Shown here: positions 1 through 8,135 of the stretch, piece by piece | Layout of the letters: every line of letters starts with the position of its first letter | How positions within the stretch are numbered: the first letter of the stretch is position 1 | Source: Bacteroidota bacterium | GTDB taxonomy: Bacteria; Bacteroidota; Bacteroidia; B-17B0; Aurantibacillaceae | DNA length: 64,000 nucleotides | Direction: 5' to 3' | Assembly: GCA_030681615.1 (NCBI GenBank) | Contig: JAUXSA010000145.1 | Coordinates: forward strand, 23,223 to 87,222 | Translations under genes and position numbers: made by a program | The notes under the pieces: model-generated | Database searches by the model: none | What the model was told of the DNA's origin: nothing | What the model saw: the letters and a program-made list of their open reading frames with translations, nothing else

Positions 1-240
1 CTTTTGCAAATTTAAGGTCGCTTCGCGAATTGACATTTTCATTTTGCAAAAGTCTAAAAAACACATATCTTTAAACAAACGTTTCGGCAGACAGTGTTTC
101 ATAAGACGCACTGCGCAAGCTTGCCAAACGTTAGCAGCCATTGTAAGAAAAAACTGAAAATATTAACTGTTGACTATTATTAAAAAACAACCATACTTTA
201 AGACAATAAAATATTCTTGATTTCGTTGACTAGTTAAAAA
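1..240. other. Intergenic left edge with cassette-junction-like motif
   Basis: No gene is seen in this stretch. Positions 98-145 carry a phrase ending in AAACGTTAGCAGCCATTGT, and after the following small gene (about 630-670) there is a partly complementary phrase with ACCACTAACAGTAAGC and GCGCTAAC. From general familiarity, strings of this kind flank small stand-alone genes in Bacteroidota and resemble recombination junctions of gene cassettes. That is recollection and inference, not a database match. No integrase gene is in the window, and the GTTRRRY core of a classical attC site is not matched exactly. Confidence 0.25.
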
Positions 241-597
241 ATGAAAACAATTCAGATTAACTTCTTTATATATCTAGCCTTTCTACTTGTCTCAATTTTC
301 CTGACCGTTTTTTTAGGGTATATCGACGAAGGTAACTCACAAAATTATCATTCGTTTTTTAACTATATACTTACCGACGCTTTTAGTGACATTGTAAATG
401 ATCCGGGTTGCCTTGGTTGGACAATATTATTTTTTATTTCAATTAGTTTGACTTTTTTTTTAACTAAATTTATTCCAGTAGTAAAGGATGAGACAATAAC
501 GAGAATAGCATTTACTCTACCAGTATTTCCGGTGACATTATGCTTAGTATTTCTTCTAATAGGTGGGGTATTCATGTTCTTTACTAAAATTGGCTAG
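241..597 (+). CDS. Small hypothetical membrane protein, three predicted helices
   Basis: A 118-residue protein that I do not recognise. Hydrophobic stretches at about residues 8-27, 59-77 and 92-113 suggest three membrane helices, with a short polar loop after the first (around residues 29-45) and a charged loop before the third (KDE). There is no lipobox or enzyme motif. It is the only complete plus-strand gene to the left of uvrA, and it is isolated on both sides by AT-rich sequence with unusual repeated phrases, so it may be an accessory or cassette gene rather than part of the core neighbourhood. The start is the first ATG after an in-frame stop and has no Shine-Dalgarno sequence, which is common in this phylum. 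Confidence 0.6.
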   Translation: MKTIQINFFIYLAFLLVSIFLTVFLGYIDEGNSQNYHSFFNYILTDAFSDIVNDPGCLGWTILFFISISLTFFLTKFIPVVKDETITRIAFTLPVFPVTLCLVFLLIGGVFMFFTKIG

Positions 598-665
598 CGG
601 TGACAAATATTGTGAGGAAAGAAACTACCACTAACAGTAAGCATGCGTAACAAAGTAGGGTAGCG

Positions 666-3536
666 CTAACCCTTCAATTCCTTCTTTAAAAACGGCGCGG
701 TGTAACTGCGCTTTTCTTTTATAAGATCTTCGGGTGTGCCTGTAAATAAGATCTCTCCTCCACCCTTTCCACCTTCGGGACCAAGATCAATAATATGATC
801 GGCAACCTTAATAATATCCATATTATGTTCTATCACTAAAACAGTGTTACCATTATTTACCAAACGGTAAAGCACTTCTAATAAAATACGGATGTCTTCA
901 AAATGCAAACCTGTAGTTGGTTCATCCAAAATATAAAATGTGTTTCCTGTGTCGCGTTTGCTTAATTCGGTTGCCAGCTTTACACGTTGTGCTTCCCCGC
1001 CGCTTAAGGTGGTTGCTTGTTGTCCGAGTGTTATATAACCCAAACCAACATCCTGCAACGTTTTTATCTGGCGAAAAATATTCGGTACCATTTCAAAGAA
1101 TTCACAGGCCTGATCAATGGTCATGTTTAATACATCACTTATTGACTTGCCTTTGAATCTTATCTCTAACGTTTCGCGGTTGTAACGTTTACCGTTGCAA
1201 ACATCGCAAACAACATAAACATCAGGTAAAAAATTCATTTCAATGGTCTTTACACCTGCTCCACCGCAAGTTTCGCAACGCCCACCTTTTACGTTAAAAG
1301 AAAAACGTCCGGGTTTATAACCTCTTATTTTTGCTTCAGGTAATTCTGCAAATAAATTTCTTATGTCTGAGAACACAGCGGTATAGGTTGCCGGGTTACT
1401 GCGTGGTGTGCGGCCAATAGGCGATTGATCTATCTCAATTACTTTATCTACATTATCTAAACCAGTAATACTTTTATAAGCCAAAGGTTTTTTTTCTGAA
1501 TTATAAAAATGCGCTGATAATAACGGATAAAGTGTTTCGTTTATTAAACTGCTTTTGCCGCTGCCACTAACACCTGTTACACAAATAAATTTACCTAAAG
1601 GAAAATCGACTGAAACATTTTTTAAATTATGACCAGTACAACCTTTTAAAGATATTTTTTTACCATTGCCTTTACGACGTTCTTTTGGTGTTTCAATTTT
1701 TAATTTACCGGTAATGTATTGCGCAGTAACCGTATTGAACTTCAACATGTCTTTCGGATGAGCGGCTGCAATTACTCTGCCACCGTGCACGCCGGCACCG
1801 GGACCAATATCTATCACATAATCGCTTTCCATCATCATATCCTTATCGTGTTCAACAACAAGAACAGAATTACCAACATCGCGTAAATTTTTAAGCGCGG
1901 TAATTAAACGCACATTATCGCGTTGATGTAAACCAATGCTGGGCTCATCTAAAATATATAACACACCTACTAATTGAGAACCAATTTGAGTAGCTAAACG
2001 AATACGTTGTGCCTCGCCACCACTAAGGGTTTTAGAAGAACGATTCAATGTCACATAATCCAAACCAACTTCCATTAAGAACTGGATACGGGAACGGATC
2101 TCTTTTAAAACTTCAATAGCGATAGTATTTTGATTCTTGCTTAATTTTTTTTCTACATCCTTAAACCAGGCTTGTAAAATAGAAATATCCATTTCGGATA
2201 ATTCTGAAATATTTTTATCAGCAATTTTAAAATACAACGATTCTTTTTTTAAGCGTGTACCGTGGCAGGTTGGACAATCTTTTTTATTAGTGAAACCCTG
2301 CGCCCAACGTAACATTCCCGGACTCGGATCATCCTCTGCCTGGCGGGTTATAAAAGTAGCAATGCCTTCAAAATTGGTATTATAGGTTCCGCCTTCGGTA
2401 GTTACTTTAAATAATTCGTCGCTACCATATAATAAAACATTTACAGCTTCTTCACTTAAATCTTCAAAAGGAGTATCTAAATTAAATTCGTGTACAGCCC
2501 CAATTGCTTCTATTTGTTTAAAGATCCATCCTCCGCCACTTTTTTGCGGACCAATGGGTGCTACTGCTCCTTTAGCGATAGAGAGTTTTGGATTAGAAAC
2601 AATTTTTGAAATATCTATTTCTGAAACTTCGCCAAGGCCGTTGCATTGCGGACAAGCACCGTAAGGAGAATTGAATGAAAATAAATTTGGTGCAGGTTCG
2701 TCATAACTAATGCCGCTTGTAGGGCACATTAATGAGCGACTAAAAAATCTTGGTTTGGCAGAATTAGTTGCAGCAGTTTTTTTCTTTGCTTTAGTTTCTT
2801 CTTCATGTTCAATTACCATCAATACACCTTTACCATGTTTCATGGCAGTTTGTAAGGATGAGTTTAAACGTGTACGAATATCTTTTGTTATTTCAAGACG
2901 ATCGATCACAATTTCAATATCATGGATCTTGTAACGATCTACCTGCATTTTTGGTGTGATGTCAAGGATCTGGCCATCAATACGCACTTTATTAAATCCA
3001 CGTTTGCGGATATCCTCGAACAACTCGCGGTAATGGCCTTTACGCGCGCGAATGATGGGTGCCAGTAAATTTATTTTTTTGCCTTTGTATTCAGCCTCTA
3101 TCAGGTCCATTATCTGGTCGTCGCTATAACGCACCATTTTTTCGCCGGTAACATACGAGTATGCTTGACCTGCACGGGCAAACAACAAACGCATAAAATC
3201 GTAGATCTCTGTAATAGTGCCAACCGTTGAGCGTGGGTTTTTGTTTACAGTTTTTTGTTCGATGGAAATAACAGGACTTAAACCTGAGATCTTGTCTACA
3301 TCCGGCCTTTCGAGGTTACCGAGAAACTGGCGGGCGTAAGAAGAAAAACTTTCAATATAACGGCGTTGTCCTTCTGCATAAATAGTATCAAATGCTAAAG
3401 ACGATTTACCACTACCGCTTAAACCGGTAATAACAACTAATTTATTTCGTGGAATAGTAAGCGAAATATCTTTTAAGTTATGAGAGCGTGCGCCAATAAC
3501 TTCAATTATTTCCTCATCAACAATATCTGCTTTCAT
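666..3536 (-). CDS. uvrA: Excinuclease ABC subunit A
   Basis: UvrA is the damage-recognition ATPase of nucleotide excision repair; as a dimer it loads UvrB on distorted DNA in the cytoplasm. The 956 residues are close to the usual length. Two ABC modules are visible: Walker A GLSGSGKSS near residue 38 and GVSGSGKSS in the second half, each with an LSGGEAQR signature followed by a Walker B of the type YILDEP. The C-terminal zinc module has CETCGG and CDVCNG. The first zinc module reads CPTS...CPQC, so one of its four cysteines is replaced by serine; I believe this variant is common in Bacteroidota UvrA and do not take it as damage. The gene is last in its minus-strand unit and is separated from the upstream DUF2752 gene by about 50 bp. 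Confidence 0.97.
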   Translation of the reverse strand: MKADIVDEEIIEVIGARSHNLKDISLTIPRNKLVVITGLSGSGKSSLAFDTIYAEGQRRYIESFSSYARQFLGNLERPDVDKISGLSPVISIEQKTVNKNPRSTVGTITEIYDFMRLLFARAGQAYSYVTGEKMVRYSDDQIMDLIEAEYKGKKINLLAPIIRARKGHYRELFEDIRKRGFNKVRIDGQILDITPKMQVDRYKIHDIEIVIDRLEITKDIRTRLNSSLQTAMKHGKGVLMVIEHEEETKAKKKTAATNSAKPRFFSRSLMCPTSGISYDEPAPNLFSFNSPYGACPQCNGLGEVSEIDISKIVSNPKLSIAKGAVAPIGPQKSGGGWIFKQIEAIGAVHEFNLDTPFEDLSEEAVNVLLYGSDELFKVTTEGGTYNTNFEGIATFITRQAEDDPSPGMLRWAQGFTNKKDCPTCHGTRLKKESLYFKIADKNISELSEMDISILQAWFKDVEKKLSKNQNTIAIEVLKEIRSRIQFLMEVGLDYVTLNRSSKTLSGGEAQRIRLATQIGSQLVGVLYILDEPSIGLHQRDNVRLITALKNLRDVGNSVLVVEHDKDMMMESDYVIDIGPGAGVHGGRVIAAAHPKDMLKFNTVTAQYITGKLKIETPKERRKGNGKKISLKGCTGHNLKNVSVDFPLGKFICVTGVSGSGKSSLINETLYPLLSAHFYNSEKKPLAYKSITGLDNVDKVIEIDQSPIGRTPRSNPATYTAVFSDIRNLFAELPEAKIRGYKPGRFSFNVKGGRCETCGGAGVKTIEMNFLPDVYVVCDVCNGKRYNRETLEIRFKGKSISDVLNMTIDQACEFFEMVPNIFRQIKTLQDVGLGYITLGQQATTLSGGEAQRVKLATELSKRDTGNTFYILDEPTTGLHFEDIRILLEVLYRLVNNGNTVLVIEHNMDIIKVADHIIDLGPEGGKGGGEILFTGTPEDLIKEKRSYTAPFLKKELKG

Positions 3537-3587
3537 AAGTAATTAGAACAATCAATTTAACCAATGGTTTAAAGGAAACAAAAACTT

Positions 3588-3890
3588 TTAAGAATGTAAA
3601 ATTAGTTTAACAACAAAATTTACAATTACTATTGCGAGGGTTGAAGCAAAAAAAATGACAATAAATTTTGCTCCATTTGTAAATGAAAAAATTAAATGGC
3701 AAATAGCGTAAATAACCGTAAAAAGAAATGGCAATAAACTAGGATTTAAGCTCAAACTCTCCTTTAGATCGCCACGCAATAATGCTATAAAAGCCCTCTG
3801 CATGCCACAACCCGGACATTCAACACCTAATAAACTCTTTACAGAACAGGTAAATAAATTTTGTTCTAAAAAATTTATGATCGTTTCCAA
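3588..3890 (-). CDS. DUF2752 family membrane protein
   Basis: A 100-residue protein with the family's cysteine motif ECPGCGMQRAF near residues 23-34, followed by two hydrophobic segments at about 52-70 and 76-95. DUF2752 proteins are small membrane proteins of unknown function with a CPxCGxTR-type motif that might bind metal or form a disulfide. The start codon is TTG at 3888-3890, one base after the stop of the gene upstream; no ATG occurs in the first 20 codons, so TTG is the best choice. The tight spacing indicates translational coupling with the CCC-motif-like protein. That pairing is frequent in Bacteroidota and suggests the two act together in the membrane. Confidence 0.8.
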   Translation of the reverse strand: METIINFLEQNLFTCSVKSLLGVECPGCGMQRAFIALLRGDLKESLSLNPSLLPFLFTVIYAICHLIFSFTNGAKFIVIFFASTLAIVIVNFVVKLILHS

Positions 3891-3891
3891 T

Positions 3892-4302
3892 TTACCAGTG
3901 AAAACCTCCTAAGGCCATACTCCCAGCTAATGCTATGATCAAAATTAACACAAGAATTCCAAGACCAACTAAACAAAGGCTGATGATCGAACAAATTTTT
4001 CCGGCTTTTAAATTTTTGTAAGAAGCCAAGGAATATTTCGAAGGGTTATTGCGATACTCTCTTTCGCCGCCCGAGGCTAAAACAAGTGAAATAATAGCCA
4101 TAATAATAGCAGGGATACCATAACACCAAAAGAAACAAATAGAAAGTATACCTAATACCAAAACGCCTACACTGTTTGGAATATTTTGCGTTCCGTTTGA
4201 AAAGTTAGGATCTATATTTGTATTATACGTTTTTGGTTGTTGCGTTTCGAATTTCGGAATTTCGTCATTCGGATCTAAATTATTTATTTCAGGAGGATTC
4301 AT
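3892..4302 (-). CDS. CCC-motif/DUF4190-like membrane protein
   Basis: The 136-residue protein has a polar, Asn/Pro-rich N-terminus of about 42 residues, then two hydrophobic hairpins, roughly residues 45-75 and 100-128, separated by a charged segment (GGEREYRNNPSKYS). The segment SICFFWCYGIPAI has the position and shape of the cysteine-containing first helix in proteins named CCC motif membrane protein, though here only two cysteines are present. Function is unknown. It is cotranscribed with the DUF2752 gene, with a single base between stop and start. The next gene upstream (the pirin gene, ending at 4434) is about 130 bp away across AT-rich DNA in which I see no clear terminator. Confidence 0.7.
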   Translation of the reverse strand: MNPPEINNLDPNDEIPKFETQQPKTYNTNIDPNFSNGTQNIPNSVGVLVLGILSICFFWCYGIPAIIMAIISLVLASGGEREYRNNPSKYSLASYKNLKAGKICSIISLCLVGLGILVLILIIALAGSMALGGFHW

Positions 4303-4433
4303 ATTTTTATATCTTAATTCTTAAAATTAAAAATAAAATCCATCATAATTTTTTTTAATGGGTGGATTCAATACGTTTAAAATTAACACACTGAATTACA
4401 GTTAATTACAGTTTAATTCGGTTCTTGAAAATG

Positions 4434-5282
4434 TCAATACAAAAAGCCCATTTTCCCCTCCTGGTAATCGCGCATGGCTTCCATTATCTCGGTTTGAGAG
4501 GTCATAACAAAAGGACCGTGCGTTACCAAAGGCTCGTTAATTGGATCGCCTGCCATTAATAATAATTTAGCGTCAGAACTTGCATTCAATTTTATTTCTG
4601 CTTCTTCGTGTTCAAATGCAATTAAACTATGTTGTTTGGCGGTAACGTTATCATTCACTTTTAATTCGCCCTCTAAAACATAAAAGGCAACATTGTTTGA
4701 AACAGGAAATGAAAATGTTTGTTCACTTCCACTTTTCATGCGTAACATGGCAGTAAATACATCCGACTTTGCAGGACCTTTTTTATCCATATATTTTCCG
4801 GAAACCAATCTTAACTCCACACCTTCTTTTTCGATCAGCACAATTTCATCTTTAGTTATTGGTTGATACGTTGGCTCCAGCATTTTTTGTGCTTTGGGTG
4901 TATTTATCCAAAGCTGTATGCCTTGTGACCTTCCGCCTCTTTCAATAAATTCCTTATCCGCTTTTTCGCTGTGAATTAAACCGCGACCGGCGTTTATCCA
5001 TTGCACTTCATTATCACCAATTACTTTTTTATTGCCTAAAGAATCTTCATGCTCAATTGATCCTTCAAACATAAAAGTAATAGGACTAAAACCCCTGTGT
5101 GGATGCGGCGGCACATTAAAATTATTTTCGTGCGGTTTATATGTATTATCAAAGTGATGTAATAAAATAAACGGGCTAACCTGTTGCATCCCTTGTAACG
5201 GAAACGCCTGGCGTAATTTTATAGGCCCCATCATGGTTTCGGGGGCTATATGAATAGATTGAATTTTTCTAAACGTGCTCAT
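4434..5282 (-). CDS. Pirin family protein (cupin)
   Basis: Pirins are two-domain cupins that hold one iron; bacterial members include quercetin dioxygenases and redox-sensing regulators. The four expected iron ligands are visible: His60 and His62 in PPHPHRGFS, and His104 and Glu106 in GLIHSEK. A C-terminal cupin half follows, with MTSQTEIMEA near the end, typical of the family. There is no signal peptide, so it is cytoplasmic. Its start overlaps the end of the FMN reductase gene by 14 bp, so the two are translated from one mRNA. Together with YceI, the second pirin and the Crp/Fnr gene upstream this forms a redox or stress cluster. The substrate cannot be read from the sequence. Confidence 0.92.
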   Translation of the reverse strand: MSTFRKIQSIHIAPETMMGPIKLRQAFPLQGMQQVSPFILLHHFDNTYKPHENNFNVPPHPHRGFSPITFMFEGSIEHEDSLGNKKVIGDNEVQWINAGRGLIHSEKADKEFIERGGRSQGIQLWINTPKAQKMLEPTYQPITKDEIVLIEKEGVELRLVSGKYMDKKGPAKSDVFTAMLRMKSGSEQTFSFPVSNNVAFYVLEGELKVNDNVTAKQHSLIAFEHEEAEIKLNASSDAKLLLMAGDPINEPLVTHGPFVMTSQTEIMEAMRDYQEGKMGFLY

Positions 5283-5799
5283 TTTGTATCTCTTTTATTA
5301 ATTGTAATAATTTATTGTTTAGTTCCTGATTCACAATTTTATCATCTTTAAAATTCTCGTTGAACATAGGTAACGAAAAAATTGCTTTTATATTGGCATC
5401 AAATCTTTCGAAATTTTTAACTGCAATCTCTAAAACACTTGCGCCACCTCTTGCTCCAGGTGATGCAGCCATTAACAACATTGGTTTCTTTTGAAATACT
5501 TTAGGGTTTATCCGCGAAGCCCAATCCATACAATTTTTAAATGCTGCAGAATAATTTCCGTTATTTTCTGCTAATGAAATAACTAAAAGGTCTGCCCCTC
5601 CAATTTTATTTAAAAAATCCTGCGCTAATTTTGGTTGACCCAATACTTTTTCGCGATCTACACTAAACAAGGGCAATTCGAGATCGTTAAGATCCAATAC
5701 TTCCACTTCAGAATTTTTAAATTGTTTCGCCGCATAGGTAGCTAACTTTTTATTTATAGATGTAGAACTGTTGCTTCCGCCAAAGGCTATTATTTTCAT
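5269..5799 (-). CDS. NAD(P)H-dependent FMN reductase family protein
   Basis: The 176-residue flavodoxin-like protein has the FMN phosphate loop GGSNSSTSINKK at residues 7-18, the segment SLAENNGNYSAAFKNCMDW in the middle, and the flavin-contact segment MAASPGARGG near 110. This is the pattern of NADPH-dependent FMN reductases and quinone or azo reductases. It is cytoplasmic and probably dimeric. It overlaps the downstream pirin gene by 14 bp. Upstream lies the yceI terminator, so this gene probably begins its own transcription unit with the pirin. The pairing of a flavin reductase with a pirin suggests reduction or detoxification of quinones or flavonoid-like compounds, but that is inference from context. 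Confidence 0.88.
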   Translation of the reverse strand: MKIIAFGGSNSSTSINKKLATYAAKQFKNSEVEVLDLNDLELPLFSVDREKVLGQPKLAQDFLNKIGGADLLVISLAENNGNYSAAFKNCMDWASRINPKVFQKKPMLLMAASPGARGGASVLEIAVKNFERFDANIKAIFSLPMFNENFKDDKIVNQELNNKLLQLIKEIQNEHV

Positions 5800-5865
5800 A
5801 TGTTTAAATTTAAATAAATATTGGGCTTAAATTAATTTTGTGAATCTCATTTTTTGCTCAATCGC

Positions 5866-5902
5866 AAAAAATCCCCCAACTCCTTCTCCAAGGGGGAATT
5901 TT
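5866..5902 (-). terminator. Terminator after yceI; also a repeated-element-like motif
   Basis: On the minus strand, AAAATTCCCCC pairs with GGGGGATTTT across a 14-base loop (one bulged T), followed directly by a run of T. It lies 3 bp past the yceI stop codon, so it fits rho-independent termination. The same wording (AATCCCCCAACTCC... AAGGGGGA) is, from general experience, a frequent dispersed element in Bacteroidota genomes. Confidence 0.75.
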
Positions 5903-5905
5903 AGA

Positions 5906-6439
5906 TCAGGCTTGTTTTACTAACTGTATCTCTGCATGAAGTTTCAGATCTTCTCCAACCAATAATCCACCAGCTTCTGTTGCTGCGTTCCAGGTCAATC
6001 CAAAATCTTTACGATTAATTTTCCCTTCAATAGTAAAGCCTGCTTTAATATTACCGTATGGGTCTTTTGCAATACCACCAAACTCTGCTTTTAATTTCAC
6101 AGGTTTTGTTACATCGCGAATTGTTAAGTTTCCATCCACCGAAAATTCATCACCTGAAACTTTATTCATTTTCGTGGCTTCAAATTTTATGTGTGGGTAT
6201 TTTTCTGCATCAAAAAAATCGCCTGACTTTAAATGCCCGTCACGTTGCTCGTTGTTCGTGTTAATAGAATTTACGTCGGCATTAAAAGAAACTTTTGATT
6301 GTGCAAAATCATCGCCATTTGTTTCTGCAGTAACATTAAAGGTTTTTAACTGTCCTGTTACATTAGAGATCATCATGTGTTTTATTTTGAAGCTTACTTC
6401 GCTGTGTGTTGGGTCTAAAGACCATTTTGTAGTACTCAT
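5906..6439 (-). CDS. YceI family lipid-binding-like protein
   Basis: YceI proteins are lipocalin-like barrels that bind isoprenoid or fatty compounds. The family pattern is clear: WSLDPTHSEVSFKIKHM at residues 6-22, RDGHLKSGDFFDAEKYP in the middle (the usual RDxHLxSxDFFD motif), LTIRDVTKPV, and NRKDFGLTWN near the end. There is no signal peptide, unlike the periplasmic E. coli protein, so this is a cytoplasmic member. The gene lies 34 bp downstream of the second pirin on the same strand and ends at a strong terminator, so pirin and yceI form one unit. A role in handling hydrophobic or quinone-like molecules during stress fits the neighbours. Confidence 0.93.
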   Translation of the reverse strand: MSTTKWSLDPTHSEVSFKIKHMMISNVTGQLKTFNVTAETNGDDFAQSKVSFNADVNSINTNNEQRDGHLKSGDFFDAEKYPHIKFEATKMNKVSGDEFSVDGNLTIRDVTKPVKLKAEFGGIAKDPYGNIKAGFTIEGKINRKDFGLTWNAATEAGGLLVGEDLKLHAEIQLVKQA

Positions 6440-6473
6440 AATTTTATTTTTTTTAGTATTAGTTTATTTTTAA

Positions 6474-7346
6474 TTAAGCATTCATTGGTACTTCCATAAT
6501 AAGGAACTCCGCATCTGCTTTAGCATTCAATGTTATTTTATCTACATTCCAGATACCAAAACCATCGCGGGTATTTAATAACTGGCCGTTCACTTCAAGA
6601 TCGCCGTTTAAATTAAAAATGTAAATACCGTTTCCTTTTGCTTTTAAGGCATATTCTTTAGAAATTCCTTTATCAAATTTCCCTAAATGAAACCAGGCAT
6701 TTTGATGGATCCAAACTCCTGCATCATCTGCATTAGGTGATAAGATCTGTTGCAATTTATTATGGCGATCTTCTTCTTTAATTGTTATTTGATCATAACG
6801 TGGTGTTACATTTTTTTTGTTAGGAAAAACCCAGATCTGTAAAAATTTTACGGTTTTATCTTTATTCTTATTGTATTCGCTGTGTTGAATACCTGTTCCG
6901 GCACTCATTACCTGTATATCTCCGTTTTTGATAACTGCTACATTGCCCATACTGTCTTTATGTTCAAGATCACCTTCTAAAGGAATAGAAATGATCTCCA
7001 TGTTATCGTGTGGATGTGTTCCAAAACCCATTCCACCACTAACGGTATCATCGTTCAACACGCGTAATACACCAAAGTGCATACGTTCCGGATTATAATA
7101 ATTAGCAAAACTAAACGTGTGTTTGCTGTGTAACCAACCGTGATCAGCATCGCCACGGGTATTGGCTTTGTGTAAAATTGTATTTTCCATAATGTTTGAG
7201 TTTGTATTTGGGATATGATTAAACCCTAATATTTCCAGTTCTTTTAATTCGTCAATATCATTCTTAATAATACTACCGAATGAGTTTGCGGCCACAAACA
7301 TCCCTGTGCCAAGCAAGCCTTTTTTTAAGAAATCTTTTCTGTCCAT
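6474..7346 (-). CDS. Pirin family protein with N-terminal hydrophobic extension
   Basis: A second pirin, not closely similar to the one at 4434. Iron ligands are present: His111 and His113 in GTHPHDNME, His155 and Glu157 in GIQHSEYN. Ahead of the normal pirin start, which would be Met53 (MENTILHKANTRG), is an extension of 52 residues, MDRKDFLKKGLLGTGMFVA and so on. It looks like a twin-arginine leader but has Arg-Lys instead of Arg-Arg and a weak hydrophobic core. The reading frame is continuous and well coding, so I keep the long start. The protein may be exported, membrane-anchored, or simply extended. A TACCTTTG box on the minus strand at 7369-7376 would serve as the -7 element. Confidence 0.9.
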   Translation of the reverse strand: MDRKDFLKKGLLGTGMFVAANSFGSIIKNDIDELKELEILGFNHIPNTNSNIMENTILHKANTRGDADHGWLHSKHTFSFANYYNPERMHFGVLRVLNDDTVSGGMGFGTHPHDNMEIISIPLEGDLEHKDSMGNVAVIKNGDIQVMSAGTGIQHSEYNKNKDKTVKFLQIWVFPNKKNVTPRYDQITIKEEDRHNKLQQILSPNADDAGVWIHQNAWFHLGKFDKGISKEYALKAKGNGIYIFNLNGDLEVNGQLLNTRDGFGIWNVDKITLNAKADAEFLIMEVPMNA

Positions 7347-7368
7347 AGTATTTCGTTTAATTCTATAT

Positions 7369-7376
7369 CAAAGGTA
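7369..7376 (-). promoter_or_regulatory. Probable -7 element for the pirin-yceI unit
   Basis: Read on the minus strand this is TACCTTTG, an exact match to the Bacteroidota -7 consensus TAnnTTTG, 22 bp before the start codon. No TTTG is at the proper distance upstream, so the call rests on one box. Confidence 0.4.
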
Positions 7377-7452
7377 CAAACAGAACAAAGAAAAGTTCTT
7401 AATCTAGGTTAAGAAATGAAGAAATCTGTGTGGGATGGAACCCAGTTAAAGT

Positions 7453-7547
7453 GATGGAACGCAGATGATACGGATTTAACGGGTCTTCACGGAACCTAAT
7501 TCTTTATCTGTGTAAACCAGTATGATCCGTCAGATCCGTGTTCCATC
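7453..7547. repeat. Imperfect large palindrome, GAACGC-type element, copy 1
   Basis: The ends GATGGAAC and GTTCCATC are perfect inverts. The arms of about 45 bp keep blocks such as ACGGAT and GGT in register when one arm is reverse-complemented, at about 70% identity by eye. The left arm (GGAACGCAGATGATACGGAT) matches the left arm of the element at 11544. It lies 3 bp past the crp gene stop. I see no coding capacity. Confidence 0.7.
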
Positions 7548-7550
7548 GCC

Positions 7551-8135
7551 TTAATGAGCCTTAAGATATTTTGCTTTCAGCTTACTCAGAAACTCAGGCG
7601 TAACGCCAATATAAGCGGCCACTTGTTTTTGTGGGATAGTATTAATAATAGCAGGATATGTAGTGCAAAATTTAAGATAACGTTCCTGCGCTGTTAAACT
7701 TAAGTTATCCATTAACCTTTGCTGATAAGCCACCAAAGACTTTTCAATGATAATGCGAAAAAACCGTTCAAACTTTGGCACCTTTTCATATAATTTTTCC
7801 TGATCTGTTTTTAAAAGCATGAGCACTTCTGTATCTACCATAGCCTCTACATTAAGGTTACCGGGTTTCTGACTTAACAAACTATACATATCGCCCACCC
7901 ACCATTCCTGCGGTGCAAAAGATAAAATATGTTCAACCCCATTTTTATCTACAGTAAAAGCGCGAAGGCAGCCCATAGTAACAAAGCTCGAATACTTACA
8001 GATCTCGCCGGAGCGCAATAAAAATTGTTTGGCCTTTATTTTTTTAAATTCTAATAAAGAACTAAAATACTCCTTTTCTGATGCTGTTAACGAAATGTGT
8101 TTAGCTACATTCTTTAAAATCAGTGAATGATCCAT
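7551..8135 (-). CDS. Crp/Fnr family transcriptional regulator
   Basis: A 194-residue regulator with an N-terminal cyclic-nucleotide-binding-type beta-roll (about residues 15-120, with VTMGCLRAFTVDKNGVEHIL and WWVGDMYSLL) and a C-terminal helix-turn-helix (KQVAAYIGVTPEFLSKLK at about 169-186). No Fnr-type cysteine cluster is seen, so it does not bind an Fe-S centre. Bacteroidota carry many of these small Crp/Fnr proteins, often beside the genes they control. It starts in a TAATG overlap with the stop of the DUF922 gene upstream and precedes the pirin/YceI genes on the same strand. Control of the redox cluster is therefore likely but inferred. The effector is unknown. Confidence 0.9.
   Translation of the reverse strand: MDHSLILKNVAKHISLTASEKEYFSSLLEFKKIKAKQFLLRSGEICKYSSFVTMGCLRAFTVDKNGVEHILSFAPQEWWVGDMYSLLSQKPGNLNVEAMVDTEVLMLLKTDQEKLYEKVPKFERFFRIIIEKSLVAYQQRLMDNLSLTAQERYLKFCTTYPAIINTIPQKQVAAYIGVTPEFLSKLKAKYLKAH

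Noticed and set aside
666..3536. Missing cysteine in the first zinc module of UvrA (CPTS instead of CxxC) as a sign of damage
   Set aside because: The rest of the protein is intact and this variant appears to be common among Bacteroidota UvrA proteins.
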